Source of the DNA: Actinernus sp. WN-2022
Lineage: Eukaryota; Cnidaria; Anthozoa; Actiniaria; Actinernidae
NCBI GenBank assembly: GCA_030867875.1
Contig: JAOWCC010000577.1
Span: 84,797,740 to 84,861,739 of the forward strand
DNA length: 64,000 nt
Direction: 5' to 3'
Shown here: positions 11,364 to 23,185 of the stretch, one piece after another
Numbering within the stretch: position 1 is the stretch's first letter
Layout: each line of letters starts with the position of its first letter
The notes under the pieces: generated by a model
What the model saw: the letters and a program-made list of their open reading frames with translations, nothing else
What the model was told of the DNA's origin: nothing
Database searches by the model: none
Program-made: the position numbers and the translations under genes

Positions 11364-11537
11364 AGCCAATCAGAAAAGCATGATAGTTCCTTATGTCGCC
11401 AACGTGCCAATGAAAACACTTGTTATATCAGCCCTTAGTATTATATACGTCTCAGCAACAGCCACGAAGCAACTCACTTCAAAGACTGAGATCACGATAA
11501 ATATCAGAGAGTTTAATATCGAAAGCAAACCCTAAAG
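11364..11537 (+). promoter_or_regulatory. Promoter and first exon, unit A4 (no intact coding exon downstream)
   Basis: CCAAT box (agccaatcag, 11364) is kept; the TATA box is weakened to TATATAC at 11442. The exon-1 sequence follows and ends at cctaaag before a gtgcgt donor at 11538. Downstream material is intron-like to about 12990 and then breaks into a second copy of promoter-proximal sequence, so this promoter could reach only the A4 pseudogene. Confidence 0.5.
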
Positions 11538-12990
11538 GTGCGTACTCTGTATGTTATTTCATAAATGAAAAATACCTAAACTAGTTAACAGACTGGCAAT
11601 GAGCACCAGTCAAATTCTGTAATGATACTAAATTTCTGTAGGATCAACTGGTCTGCTAGCGATGATTTTGAGAGATTTCAGCGAGGTTTGGCCATTCACG
11701 ACGCTCAAATTAAGTATGCTGCGAGTATACCGGTGATCAGCTCGGAATATTACCACCTTAACAACTGAGATATACCATTCAACTTAAACCGTAATATCAT
11801 TTTACTGTATTTTTTTAGATATACACTTTATTTGTCATTTCCGCGCAATCTATTACTTTACCGGCCACCAAAAAACATTTCAAGTAGACAATGATTGCGG
11901 TAGGACTATTATTATAGAAAATACGTACATGTTACATACACATTTAAGTCAGTTTGTTTATAGACAGAACAAAGGACTAAAGAATCAGAAAATAGACTTG
12001 AAAGTAAGTGAAACAATTGAAACAGGAACATGGTCTCAGATCTCCTTGCGAGACTTTCAAATATCTATACTGAACAATCGTTTTCCTCAGGGGGCCACAA
12101 TACATTCAGCTGCACATCGTCAGGCTAAAAAGAAAGCTTCCAAACTTAGTAAAATGTTTTCATTACGTTTCGTATTAGGATTCTAGCTTGACTGACAAAA
12201 CGACCAAAACTTGCTTTCCACAAACAATTAAAGTGTGTAGTTGCAACTTTCATTGATGTAAAACGGTTTTGATGACTATAAACCTTCTAAAGTGAGATTT
12301 TAGGAAGGCCAATATGAAGGCTTCCAGAAAATGTTATCTTTCTCAACATTACGTTTCGTAGTGGGATTCCTGATTGACTGACCAAACGATTAAAGTTAGC
12401 TAGCTTTATAACGCAAAAAACTATAAAGTTGCAACTATCATTGTGTAAAGCGAACTGCACGTCGTATTCGATAAGTAAGAAAGCATCCTTCACGTTCGTA
12501 TGCATTGATTTTTTTCCTAAGACTGGCCCGGCATAATTATCTTTCAGTTTAGCCTGCTAAGATGTTAATTATTTCAAAATATCATTTCCTGAGTTTTAGA
12601 AGCAGAATTTCAACAAAGAGAAAGCATAAGGTTAATTTAACAATGCTAAGCAGATTTGAGAACATACATCACCCATAGCGAGAACAAATATTTCCAACTG
12701 ATTGCTTCAGATGTTTCCTTCTGAGGCAGATTTGAAAGTGTCATTTCGTTTAATTTGCTTAGGTTTGAAACGGTGGCGTTGAAGAACAAGATCATTTTGC
12801 CGTATGAAGATCCAATTTGAATACCAAAGCCGGCATGAAGAGCTGGACTGACATTTTTTATATCAGACAACCAGCTGAAAGGCTAAGTTTTGCTAAAGCT
12901 TCAAACTGAATCCCACGTAATCCCGCTTACGTCCAATCAAAGGTTTCATCATCGGTTTAACATCAGTACAACATTTGTTGAAACCGATCC
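11538..12990 (+). other. Truncated type A intron, ending at a rearrangement junction
   Basis: Aligns with the A2/A3 intron up to the inner part of the fold-back repeat (gaaaccgatcctgaaa). There it jumps to sequence that normally lies upstream of the promoter (attagttaacatatac). The last third of the intron and the coding exon are missing. No coding sequence. Confidence 0.55.
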
Positions 12991-13301
12991 TGAAAATTAG
13001 TTAACATATACAGCTAATAGACATTATGTAATATTCTGAGAAAACAAATGTTTTGATCTGCGACGGGGGTTTCTACGAATTCATTGCCTTTTATGTAGAA
13101 GACAAAACAGTTTCCTTAATACCACAGAGTTATGGTAACACAGGAGGGAAATTTTGAAGCTCAATCAATTAGTAGCTTTGGGAACTCGATCCCGAAGGAC
13201 AAGTGTTTCCACAATGTAAGGGGTTTAACATTTTTGAATGTTAAAATAACCGTTTGTAACATCACTGAAATTGTATAAAACACCGATATCAGCGCTTATG
13301 A

Positions 13302-13391
13302 TGTTATACATCTCAGCAACAACCACGAAGAACTCACTTCAAAGAGATAGGATAAATATCAGAGATTTTAATATCGAAAGCAAACGCTAAA
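13302..13391 (+). promoter_or_regulatory. Second, degenerate promoter/first-exon copy in unit A4
   Basis: Contains the exon-1 sequence with a poor TATA (TTATACA) and no CCAAT box at the usual distance. The donor junction reads ctaaaT/gtgcgt instead of ctaaaG/gtgcgt, so the last exon base is changed. The same degenerate form is found at 58801. Confidence 0.45.
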
Positions 13392-14664
13392 TGTGCGTAC
13401 TCTGAATGTTATTTGATAAATGAATTTTGAACATACCTAAACTAGTTATCAGACAGGCAATGAGCACCAGTCAAATTCTGTAATGATACTAAATTTATGT
13501 AGGACCAACTGGTCTGCTAGCGATGATTTTGAGAGATTTCAGCGAGGTTTGGCCATTCACGACGCTCAAATTATGATGCGAGTAATAATACCGGTGTTCA
13601 GCTCGAAATATTACCCCTTTAAGAACTGAGACATATACCATTCAACTTAAACCGTAATATCATTTTACTTTATTTTTTAGTTATACACTTTATTTGTCAT
13701 TTCCGCGCATTCTATTACTTTACCGACCGCCGAAAAGCATTTCAAGTAGACAATGATTGCGGTAGGACTATTATTATAGAAAATACGTACATGTTACATA
13801 CACATTTAAGTCAGGTTGTTTATAGACAGAACAAAGAACTAAAGAATCAGAATATAGACTTGAAAGTAAGTGAAACAATTGAAGCAGGAACATGGTCTCA
13901 GATCTCCTTGCGAGACTTTCAAATAACTATACTAAACAATCGTTTTCGTCAGTGCGCCACAAACATTCACATGCACATTGTCAGGCTAATAAGAAAGCTT
14001 TCAAACTTAGTAAAATGTTTTCATTACGTTTCGTATTAGGATTCTTGTTTGACTGACAAAACGTCCAAATGTTGCTTTCCACAAACAATTAAAGTGCGTA
14101 GTGCAACTTTCAGTATGTAAAATGGTTTTCTTCACTATAAACTTTCCGTTAAAGTGAGATTTTAGAAAGGCCAATATGAACACTTCTAGAAAATGTTATC
14201 ATTCTCAACATTACGTTTTGTAGTAGGATTCCTGCTTGACTGACCAAACGATTAAAGCTAGCTTTAAAACGCGCACAAGTATAAAGTTGCAACTATCATT
14301 ATGTAAAGCGAACTGCACGTCGTATTCGATAAGTAAGAAAGCATCCTTCATGTTCATATGCATTGTTTATTTTTCTGGCCCCGCAGCATTAGCTTCAACA
14401 AATGTTATACCGATATTGAATCGATGTTGAAACCGTTCACCGGGGCTTGTGGACTACTTTCTATAGTCAAGCAAAATCATTTCTAAACAAGTCTTAGCTT
14501 AAATTATTAATCATGACAACCCCATAGACATTACGTAATATTTCCAAGAAAATTTGTGTTGACAAGCGACGAAGCTTCTAGGAATTCATGGGGCGTTAGT
14601 CAAGCGTTTAGCATTATGGCAAAACGAACGAAACCATTCATTTGACTGAATAGCATACCAGGAC

Positions 14665-14852
14665 ATGGAGGGAGACAAAAGTTGCGGTGGTGAAAAATCG
14701 TGTCTGGGAAAGACCCCGATGACTACCACTGATGCAAGTCGCATCCAAAGCTCAAACTCTAAGAAAAATGATGGCAAGATTGAGAAGGGAAGCTTCCCGG
14801 CAAAGCTCAATCAGCCGGAGCAAAGAATGAAAAACAAGACGAAAAGGAGTGA
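14665..14852 (+). pseudogene. Type A SMP pseudogene (A4)
   Basis: The first 46 or so codons match A1-A3, but one A is missing in the run at 14802-14804. The frame shifts after GSFPAK and reads an unrelated tail, with the first stop near 14865 instead of the normal end at 14852. In addition, about 380 bases directly before the ATG are deleted: caggac, which lies deep in the intron of A2, is joined straight to atggagg. The conserved splice acceptor and 5'UTR are therefore lost. Both lesions together make this a pseudogene. The SMP half DASRIQSS is still readable, so loss looks fairly recent. Confidence 0.85.
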
Positions 14853-15150
14853 GAGCCGATCATGAAGTATTAGCAGTTCCAAGCCGTCCAAATATTGCTA
14901 CATGCAGGATTTAGTTAGTTTGAATGTGTAACGGTCTTCGTTTTAATGGTTTTAATAGCTCTTATTATAAGAATAACATTTCAGCGTTTTTCAAAGTTCT
15001 CGGCTGTTGCAAGCTGAGCTTATAGTTTGAATGTAGGAACTAGATCTTTTTAGAAAGAAAATGCTTAAGTATTTCTACAGAGAAATGTATGTATGTGCAT
15101 CAGTAATTAAACTTGAAGACTTCTGTTCTTCTCTTTTTGTTGTAAACGTG

Positions 15151-15156
15151 AATAAA
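15151..15156 (+). terminator. Relic poly(A) signal of the A4 pseudogene
   Basis: AATAAA at the same place as in the intact genes. Confidence 0.5.
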
Positions 15157-15511
15157 AATGTTTCAGTTTCTGCACTAGGCTTGTATTACTGAAATTATAA
15201 ATTCCTCACCAAGAGTTAGCCCCCAATCTCGCTCATTTTCCCGGCCCTGTTTTCATTTATAACAGTGTTTTTATCGTGTCTCATCCCAAACTCTAAGGAA
15301 ACTGCGGAAGAGACTAACCCTTGTGCCAGTGCCATTTCACCTCCTCTGTCCGTTTCTCAATACGTTCATTCACAGTAAGAGTTAACTACCGAGAACGGTG
15401 AAATTCTCTTAATTGTTCGTTATCAATTCAGGGGATGTATAAGGAAAGTTCTGGGGCTGTATCTATAATAGTTGACAGAATCGTTTTCTAGATAATGAGA
15501 AACGAGCCTTT

Positions 15512-15737
15512 CGTTAGGTTTGTTGTTGATTCCTTATCTGCATTCGAGGGTTTTTCTCCCGGTTCTCCGGTTCTCCTCCCTCCGTAAAAGTCAACCGTGA
15601 GTCGAGTGTAGTGTGTCCAAAACAGTTAATGTAGTGGGGAGTGTGTGAGGAGTAAAAGCAGGCCCCCACCAGCTTAAAGCTGTAATACTCAGCCTGCTAT
15701 AACAAATAAAATGTTTATTTATTTTATTTATTTCATT
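15512..15737 (+). mobile_element. SINE-like insertion (family 2 fragment) with an internal micro-inversion
   Basis: Same insertion site, ends and sequence as 10174-10395, except that bases 15636-15667 are the reverse complement of 10294-10325 (one mismatch). The inverted segment begins with GGGG and ends with CCCC. Confidence 0.7.
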
Positions 15738-15802
15738 CGTAAGTGAAAGCGTAAGAATGTTTTCAGTCGATGTTTGAAAGTTCACTCAAACATATTATTG
15801 TT

Positions 15803-16140
15803 AGCTCAGTAGGTAGATCACGGTCTAGAGTGCGGGAGGTTACGAGTTCGAAACCCGGCCGCGTCCTTGGGCAGGGACGTATAAGTCGTTGGTCTTGTCT
15901 CCTTCCTCCTCTAATGTATACGAGGAAGACATGAAATAACCTGTTGTGTTATTTGGAGAAGGAGTAAGAGATTGCCTCCCGACACAAGAGCCTGGTCTTC
16001 TGAGGTACTAAAAATCACACATGATTATAAACTGCCTAGCGGTACATTGTGCCACAATATCAGTCCGTATCACAAAATTAACCCTGTGAAGCGCATTTGA
16101 ATATATCCATATTTGCGCTATATAAATGAATACATTTACC
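15803..16140 (+). repeat. tRNA-derived SINE (family 1), copy 4
   Basis: Best-preserved head: gttagctcagtaggtaga and gagttcgaaacccgg are close to tRNA A and B boxes. The body and the gcgctatataaatgaa tail are as in the other copies. Confidence 0.72.
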
Positions 16141-16670
16141 TTTTTCATGCCGAAGCGAAACTCTTCTCAGTACTTATATATACTTAAAGATCTAACATCT
16201 TCCTAAAACAACATCAAATCTCTAATTACGTATTCATGTGTTTGTTGCACTATCTTGTCTATCGCTGAAGGAAGAAGTAAACAAGTGCATCCAAATCAAG
16301 TAATCATTTAGTTAATACATACACCTAATAGACATTACGTAATATTCTCTGAATTTTTTTTTTGACCTGTGACGGGGGTTTCTACGAATTCATGGCCTTT
16401 TACGTAGAAGACAAAACAGTTTCCTTAATACCATAGAGTTTTGGTATCCCAAGAGGAAAGTGTTGAAGCTCAATCAAAAAGTAGCTTTGGGAACTCGATC
16501 CCGAAGGACAAGTGTTTCCACAACTATGTAAGGATTTAACATTTTTGAATGTTAAAATAACTGTTTGTGACATCATTGAAATTATATCCACGTCCGTAAA
16601 CACAAGCGAATATCATTTGTTAATTGTGGATATGAATACGTAAATTCTATTTCTGCGCACGATCAATGGC

Positions 16671-16840
16671 TTAGCCAATCAGAAAAGCATGTTCGGTCCT
16701 TATGTTGCCAACGTGCCAATGAAAACACAAGTTATACCAGCCCTTATTATTATATACATCTCAGCAACAGCTACGAAGCAACTCACTTCAAAGAGATCAC
16801 GATAAATATCAGAGAGTTTAATATCGAAAGCACGCTAAAG
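16671..16840 (+). promoter_or_regulatory. Orphan type A promoter and first exon
   Basis: CCAAT box (agccaatcag), TATATACA at about 16751, the conserved exon-1 sequence without ATG, and a strong donor gtacgt at 16841. No type A coding exon follows before the sequence switches to segment D1 at about 18243. The next acceptor with a known coding exon on this strand is that of B1 at 21787. Confidence 0.5.
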
Positions 16841-18243
16841 GTACGTACTCTGTATGTTATTTGATAAACGAATTTTCAAAATACCTAAACTAGTTATCAG
16901 ACAGGCAATGAGCACCAGTCATATTCTGTAATGATACTAAATTTCTGTAGGACCAACTGGTCTGCAGCGATGTTTTTTTAGAGCTTTGAGCGTTGTTTAG
17001 TCATTCAAGACGCTCAAATGAAGTATATTGCGAGTATACCGGTTATCAGCTCGGAATAATGCCACCTTAACAACTGACATCATACCATTCAACTTAACTG
17101 ATCCTTAAAATAATTTTACTGTATTTTTTTAGATATACACTATATTTGTCATTTCCGCGCAATCTATTACTTTACCGACCACCGAAAAACATTTCAAGTA
17201 GACAATGATTGCGGTAGGACTATTATTATAGAAAATACGTACATGTTACATAAACATTTACGGTCGGTTCGTTTATAGACAGAAAAAAGAACTAAAAAAC
17301 CAGAATATAGTCTTGAAAGTAAGTCAAACAATTGAAATAGGAAGATGGTCTCATATCTCCTTGTGAGACTTTCCAAATAGCTGTACTGAACAATCGTTTT
17401 CGTCAAGGGGCCACAATACATTCACCTGCACATCTTCTGGCTAATAAGAAAGCTTCCAACTAACTTCGTAAAATGTTTTCATTACGTTTCGTAATAGGAT
17501 TCTTGCTTGACTGACAAAACGACCAAAACTTGCTCCCCGCAAACAATTAAAGTGCATAGTTGCAACTTTCATTATGTAAAACAGTTTTGATGACTATTTA
17601 CTTTCTATTTTTTTTCTTTAGAAGTGAGATTTTAGGAAGACCAATATGAACTGAGGCTTTCAGAAAATATTTTCATTCTCAACATTACCTTTCATAATGG
17701 ATTCCTGCTATTAAAGCTATTAAACGATTAAAGCTTGCTTTAAACGCAAACAACTATAAAGTTGCAACTATCATTATGTAAAGCGAACTGCACATCGTAC
17801 TGGATAAGTAAGAAAGCATCCTTCACGTTCGAATCCATTGTGTTTTTGTTCTAAGACTGGCCCAGAAGATGTTAATTATTTCAAAATGTCATCTCCTGAG
17901 TTTTAGAAAGCAGCTGACCTTCGACGAAGAGAAAGCATAATATTTATTTGACAATGCTGAGCAGATATGAGGATTTACATCACCGATAACGAGAAAAAAA
18001 GTATTTTCAATTAAGACAATTTCTTCAGTTGTTTCGTTCTGTCAAGCAGATTTGAAAGTGTCACTTCCATTTGAAGCGGTGGCGTTGAAGAGCAAGATCA
18101 TTTCGCCGTCTGAAGGTCCAATTTGAATACCAAAGCATGAAGAGATACACTGACTTTTTATAACAGACAACTTGAAAAGGTAGCTTTTGCTAAAGCATCA
18201 AACCTATATTATCCTTACGTCCCAGTCAAACAGTTTCACCTGC
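16841..18243 (+). other. Type A intron fragment cut off by segment D1
   Basis: Matches the A intron through cgtcccagtcaaacagtttc and then stops. After 18243 the sequence belongs to the B-type segment. No coding sequence. Confidence 0.55.
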
Positions 18244-18256
18244 GGCTGAAGTTTTA

Positions 18257-19575
18257 GAATTAGTATTCAAGAACACGTAACCGGGTATGCTAATGCTATA
18301 CTGGTTGTTCTCTTAATAGCTTGGTTTCAGAAATAGAAATAATGTCTGGAGCTTTTTGCGCTGTAAGTAGGATATCTTGTAGCATAGATAAGTTCTTACA
18401 TTTTGTACATAGGCTGCTCATATTACAGGGAAAAATAGAAAAACCGTTTTTCTTAGCCGCTTTATCAAAGAAAACTCCAGTTTGTTTTATAGTATAATAT
18501 TTTGATTCAATATATTTCCCATGCGAATTTTACTTCATCAACCAACTAGCACCTGTACTCCTTCTCTCCAAGGACAATACGTGAATGGATTCAGTCAGAT
18601 GCCGATCTTCTGAAATCCTTAGACTCGTTTTTATAGTTTCTGTTGATTCCATCAAATTCCGCGTTATAATTCGAGGACTAGATGCCGACATTCAACGTTT
18701 CTCAACAGACTGACGCAGATATAGACTAAACAATGTTCTATCTCGATCCACGGCACTCTATAATGATGTTTTGCAATCAGAATGTCCATGACTTGCTTAA
18801 AACCAGATGAACCAATAGATTTTCTGGAAACACATCTTCAACATTCTGGGAAATCACAGGGATATAAACATATCGATCCTTGATATTCCTCTATTTACGA
18901 GAATGCACCCACAAACTATTGCGCAACATTGGTGTGTTACACTTTGCTACTAGTATTTGAAAAACCGGAAATTAATTGTGATTCTTCTCACCGATAAATC
19001 GCCACTGAAATGACCGGTAGAAATGTATTAGTAGAAATGCCACCAAAAAGCCGTCCTTAATGACAAGGCCCCGGTTTATCACTTACCAGGATCTCCGATA
19101 TTACTTTCCCGCAAGTCGAGGAAGCCGACTGGGAACGAGGATGTTACCGGTTACGTAATATTTCCAAGAAAATAGCTTGCCTCTGAAGTTTCCAAGAATT
19201 GACGTGTCAGTTGCACGTACAGATCGAAAACCAATCACGAAAGTAATTATTGTCCAGGATATAACCACAATTTTCGGAGGAAGAGGGATCAATCAACTCT
19301 TTCTGATTCTCAAAAACAAACACTTAAGGTATGATGTACCTATATATGTATACAGTGTTGTAGGAAAGGTTTGAAGCATATACGTAAGTTGCTTTTGACG
19401 AGAAATGATGGGTAGTCAAAGGCTGTTTCTCCGCAGTGCTATAATGTTAATTGTTATATTGAACTCGCCATTGCAATATTTGTATCGTACAACACACCTT
19501 AATAGTCCTTACTTCAGCTTGACAATGTCTTTAAGGTCTACAGTTTGTTTGCAATTTCAATACAATTTTAATGTC
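18257..19575. other. No gene seen; unique D-unit sequence
   Basis: No ORF with recognisable content. At 19117-19143 the text cgaggaagccgactgggaacgag followed by atg resembles the terminal repeat of the element at 30231-32940 and may be a relic end of a related transposon. The D2 counterpart is at 33685-33713. Confidence 0.4.
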
Positions 19576-19579
19576 CCTG

Positions 19580-19850
19580 AAAGAGACGGAGAGCCCTCAC
19601 CACTGTCGTTGGAGTTCGAGTCCCGGTAACAATGTGAGATCTCCGCCTTGTGCCGAGGGTTTTTCTCCAGGTTCTCCGGTTTAAATTTCCTCCCTCTACA
19701 AACACCAACACGCTAAATTCCAATTCGATCTGTAGTTGAGTAGGGTCCTGAAGTCAGTTGATCAGCCCCTGTGGTTGTTTCACGGGTTAGTTGTTTCAGT
19801 TCCCGTCAGTAAAATTCAGTGGAAAGAATAAATTAATCCGCAAAAGTAGA
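19580..19850 (+). repeat. SINE-like repeat (family 2) in D1
   Basis: A B-box-like ggagttcgagtcccgg lies near the start, followed by gagggtttttctccagg and a tttcctccctct block, then a unique 3' part. The D2 copy is at 34590. A 5'-truncated relative is inserted in units A3 and A4. Confidence 0.5.
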
Positions 19851-20204
19851 CCGCAATGCAGCCCACAGTCGAAATAGTAGATAGGAAAATATTGCCATTG
19901 CAAACATTGCTTTTTTAGTTGGATTTTTTAGTTAGCCAGTAAAGATGTGCTCTGATATACTTGATCAGATGACATGAAATTATATACTTTGAGAAATTAG
20001 GAATCACGAAATATGAATTTCTCAATTTTGTGATATTACAACAAAGTGAAAGTGCATTCATTTTGAAAGCTTTATCCATGTTCATGTTCCGTCGGAATTT
20101 AGTGACTGGTTATTTTTGAAATTCAGTATTAAGAAAGGATCAAAACTATTGAAAGCAAAAAAAATAGAGAAACGTCTTAGGCCGAAAAATTGCAGAGTTT
20201 AGGG

Positions 20205-20742
20205 ATGGGCGATTACATTTTTGAGGGGGGAGGGGTGGGTGGACATTTTTTTCTGGAAAAAAGACATTTTACGACTAAAAAGTCTACGAATTATTTTGAT
20301 CACACAGTTAGCTTGCTCGCTATGCTACTGGAAAGTAGAAGGAGTCGGACTGGAGATCTCTTGCTGACTGTTTTAACATAACTTGATGTTTTAACATTGT
20401 CATTTCACATCAGGGAAGGGGGTGTAGCTAAATGCTTTGTATTGTAAGCCCAAGTGCGGTGCATGATCGGAGTATGGCGGAAGGAACACTACTGAGTGAG
20501 GGGGATCCACCGGAAAGTTTTGAAAATCTAGGTCATGTACAGTATTTCCTGCATTTTGAGGCGAAAATTAAAGGAACTAGACTATACTTGAGACTTTGTA
20601 ATGATGGCATAATAATGATTTGCACGATTGTGTTTTGTTTCGGTTTGTTGTGCACGATATTTTTCTCTCATTTAAACTCTGCAATATTTTTTTGGGTATT
20701 TGCGTGCCCCCCTCCACCTCAAAAATATAATGGACCATTCTT
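20205..20742. repeat. Fold-back MITE-like element in D1
   Basis: Left end gggcgattacatttttgagg plus a G-rich run; right end is the inverted form, C-rich then cctcaaaaatataatggacc. The D2 copy (35219-36317) is longer, containing about 600 extra bases. ORFs inside (for example 20432-20749) are not recognisable. Confidence 0.5.
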
Positions 20743-20761
20743 TATATGAACTCAGAAAACA

Positions 20762-20955
20762 GGGATGTAACTGGGTCGTATAGCCAGGACTTCCGTAGTG
20801 GTGGGGGGGGGGGGGTGGTGGAGAGGGTCCGACGTGGGAGGATGGGGTTCCGAGCCTGGCGATCCATCATCTTACATAGCTTTTTACCCTTTGGAAATCA
20901 CGATGGTGGGAACCCGGAACCCCTGGAACACCCCCCTGGTTACGGCCCTGCGTAA
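20762..20955. repeat. G-rich MITE with GTAGCCAGG-type ends
   Basis: Begins near gggtcgtatagccagg and ends ctggttacggccctgc, an inverted pair, with a long G run and ggaacccctggaacacc inside. Copies occur at 36347-36450 and 61263-61435. Confidence 0.5.
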
Positions 20956-21787
20956 CTTGTATATAACCTGATTATCTATACGCCTCGTTGGTTACCCGCA
21001 TTACTGCCACTCAAACGGAAGACGGTCGGTGAAAACCAAACTAAATACGTTAACCCACAAAGAACACCGACTTAAGGTGATGCCGACGTATTTCAAAGAA
21101 TTTAGAGCCGTTTCCAATCCATTCCATACACATGTAGATGCCATCAATTCCGTTAATTAGAGATTCTGAACATTGTTTTGACCACACGTAACGAGTGTTT
21201 CTAGGAATTTATGGTTAATTAGACAACAGTTTATAGCATTGTAACACTCGGCACGCAAGACCTATTTGAAAGTTTTTAACTGCTTCATCAGGTTATGAAT
21301 GAGAATGATGTGCATGTGTGGCAAGGAGCGAGTATTCCGGGAATTTGTGCAAGAACATATAGAGTAGTACGCTTTGATCTGGGGTAATAGTAAGATAAAC
21401 ATTACATTCATGGCGACATTTGTGGCGTTTTTATTTGATATCAGACAACTAGCATTGAATATATAGCAAACGTGCTGTGCTTTACATAATGCATACTTGC
21501 AGACTGGAACCATGCCACATCACCAAAGAATTCCTAAAGTGGGCGAACCTCAGTTTTGATATCTCAGGAATTAATTATAAATCGAGTTTCTGCGATGCTT
21601 AGTGATAATTTACGATGTGACACTTAATTGCTTTTCCTATATTCTTCTTTAAGGACCTGTTTACAAGAAGAATAGTTAATAGAGGGTATTGTTATGAAAC
21701 TCAGCGACCTTCTTTGATATGGTGACACTATATTTTGCTCTATTTCATTGCATGCATTAAATTATCTTTAATACGATTGAATTACAG
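20956..21787 (+). other. Conserved upstream region and intron end before B1
   Basis: Well conserved among D1, D2 and D3, with few indels. It ends in ttaatacgattgaattacag, the splice acceptor of the B coding exon. I could not identify a TATA box plus first exon for the B genes in this stretch. Confidence 0.4.
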
Positions 21788-21803
21788 CCAAATCCCAACA
21801 GCA

Positions 21804-21977
21804 ATGGACGGCAAAGGTTCGCAAACTACTGATTCAAGTCAGGGAAAGACCCCGATGACTTCCGATGCTGCAAGTCGAATCCAAAGGGCTACCGCCAAGG
21901 GTAATGACGGCAAGGTTGACAAGGACGGCTTCCCGGCAAGAGCTCAAGCAGCCGCAGCCAAGAATGCGAAAAAGTGA
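21804..21977 (+). CDS. SMP-domain small LEA-like protein, type B copy 1
   Basis: 57 residues in one coding exon; the exon starts at 21788 after gaattacag. The start at 21804 is chosen because it follows the acceptor and matches B2 and B3; the upstream in-frame ATG at 21735 lies within the intron. SMP core: TPMTSDAASRIQRA, then GNDGKVDK and GFPARAQAAAAKN. The N-terminus MDGKGSQTTDSSQGK has no cysteine and the tail is basic (NAKK), unlike type A. GSF of the motif is DGF here, a change private to this copy. No membrane segment or signal is seen. The function, a LEA-like protectant, is inferred from the family. Confidence 0.82.
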   Translation: MDGKGSQTTDSSQGKTPMTSDAASRIQRATAKGNDGKVDKDGFPARAQAAAAKNAKK

Positions 21978-22130
21978 GATGTGCGGATGAGGTTTCAAGC
22001 AATTCAAGTTACTCGTACTACAGACTAGTTATAATCAGCATGGGAACTCTTGTAGTTAGTTCACGTAACGCCCTGTAAACTGCTGTAACTGTTAAACACA
22101 CTGACACCTTTTTGACGCCCGTTTCAGTTG

Positions 22131-22747
22131 TAATAGACCAGTTGGCGGTTAATTCCGATATTTTTAAAGGGGTGCAGACATGACGCGAAATACAGTTTTG
22201 TATGGAAATTCGAGGCCGAATAATTTCCGTAAAATCGAATTTCTGAAATATTTACTGTCTCCAAACTTAAGATACCACGTAAAAGATGAACTGATCAAAA
22301 TGTGAGGGATGTAGCTGTCCTGGGAAGCGTGCAATCGTGTTTTCAGTTTTCCATTTGTCTGTAACGAGTCAAAGTCCGCGAGAAAATTTACAGACAAATG
22401 TGTGGAAAACTGAAAACGACTGCACGCTTCCCAGCACAGCTACATCCCTCAAAGATAGAGCAGATTTCGTATGAGTGGGACAGACTACAGCACCGACTAC
22501 AGCACGGTTATCGTACGGCATATTGCATGCCGTAACGTTGAAATGGTTTCCCATTGTTTTTGGTCTGCTGATCCAATCCAATCACAGGGTTACAGCACAG
22601 CTACAGCACGGCAACGGACATGCCGTATAAGTTTGTCACACTCGATTTTACGGAAATTATTAGGCATCGGATTCCCACGCACTGTATTTCGCCAAATGTT
22701 TGCAGCCCTCTCAAAATGTCGCAATTAACCGCAAACTGGTCCATATT
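22131..22747. repeat. Long fold-back element just downstream of B1
   Basis: Arms of roughly 250 bases: taatagaccagttggcgg at the left end against the complement of ccgcaaactggtccatatta at the right end. The inner, near-perfect pair is 22303-22364 with 22388-22451, around a 23-base loop. It starts about 150 bases after the B1 stop, and no AATAAA lies between stop and element. The first clear AATAAA is at 22959. The transcript may therefore include the whole hairpin. ORFs within it are by-products of the arms. Confidence 0.7.
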
Positions 22748-22958
22748 AGGGACCTTTAGCAACAATGACGGAAAAGTCTTGGACGAAGAACAACTGCACC
22801 CAGTCGCCTACATTTTGACGGCTCTCTTCACCAGAACGTTTAAAACAGAACTCAAACGTAAGAAAGTAAAATACTCTCGTTTTTTCGTTTAGACTGAACG
22901 AAACTCTAATGTGATCATATTCTTTTTGAAAATCTGGTTGTGAAAGCAATTAAAGGAG

Positions 22959-22964
22959 AATAAA
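22959..22964 (+). terminator. Candidate poly(A) signal of B1
   Basis: AATAAA in ggagaataaactcc, preceded by ATTAAA ten bases earlier. Equivalents are at 38475 (B2) and 63454 (B3). It lies about 980 bases after the stop, so use is uncertain. Confidence 0.35.
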
Positions 22965-23185
22965 CTCCGGACTAAAACACCTGTTCTATGTCACGTCGTC
23001 AGTGCCGTCGCCGTTCTGGTTGCCAAATTCCCCTAATTTTCTAGTAGCTTAATATTCATTTCTAGTAGCTTATGCTATGTAAGACAAACGTCGTTTTTTT
23101 CTCAAAACAAATTTGTTCTGAGTTGTTGCGGAATAAAAGCTTTGCACTCGACAATTGGTTTATAAAGTACTAGCCTGTGAATACA

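Noticed and set aside
22471..22728. ORFs MSGTDYSTDYS... in all three D units
   Set aside because: They lie in the fold-back element; the apparent repeat comes from acagcac words in DNA.
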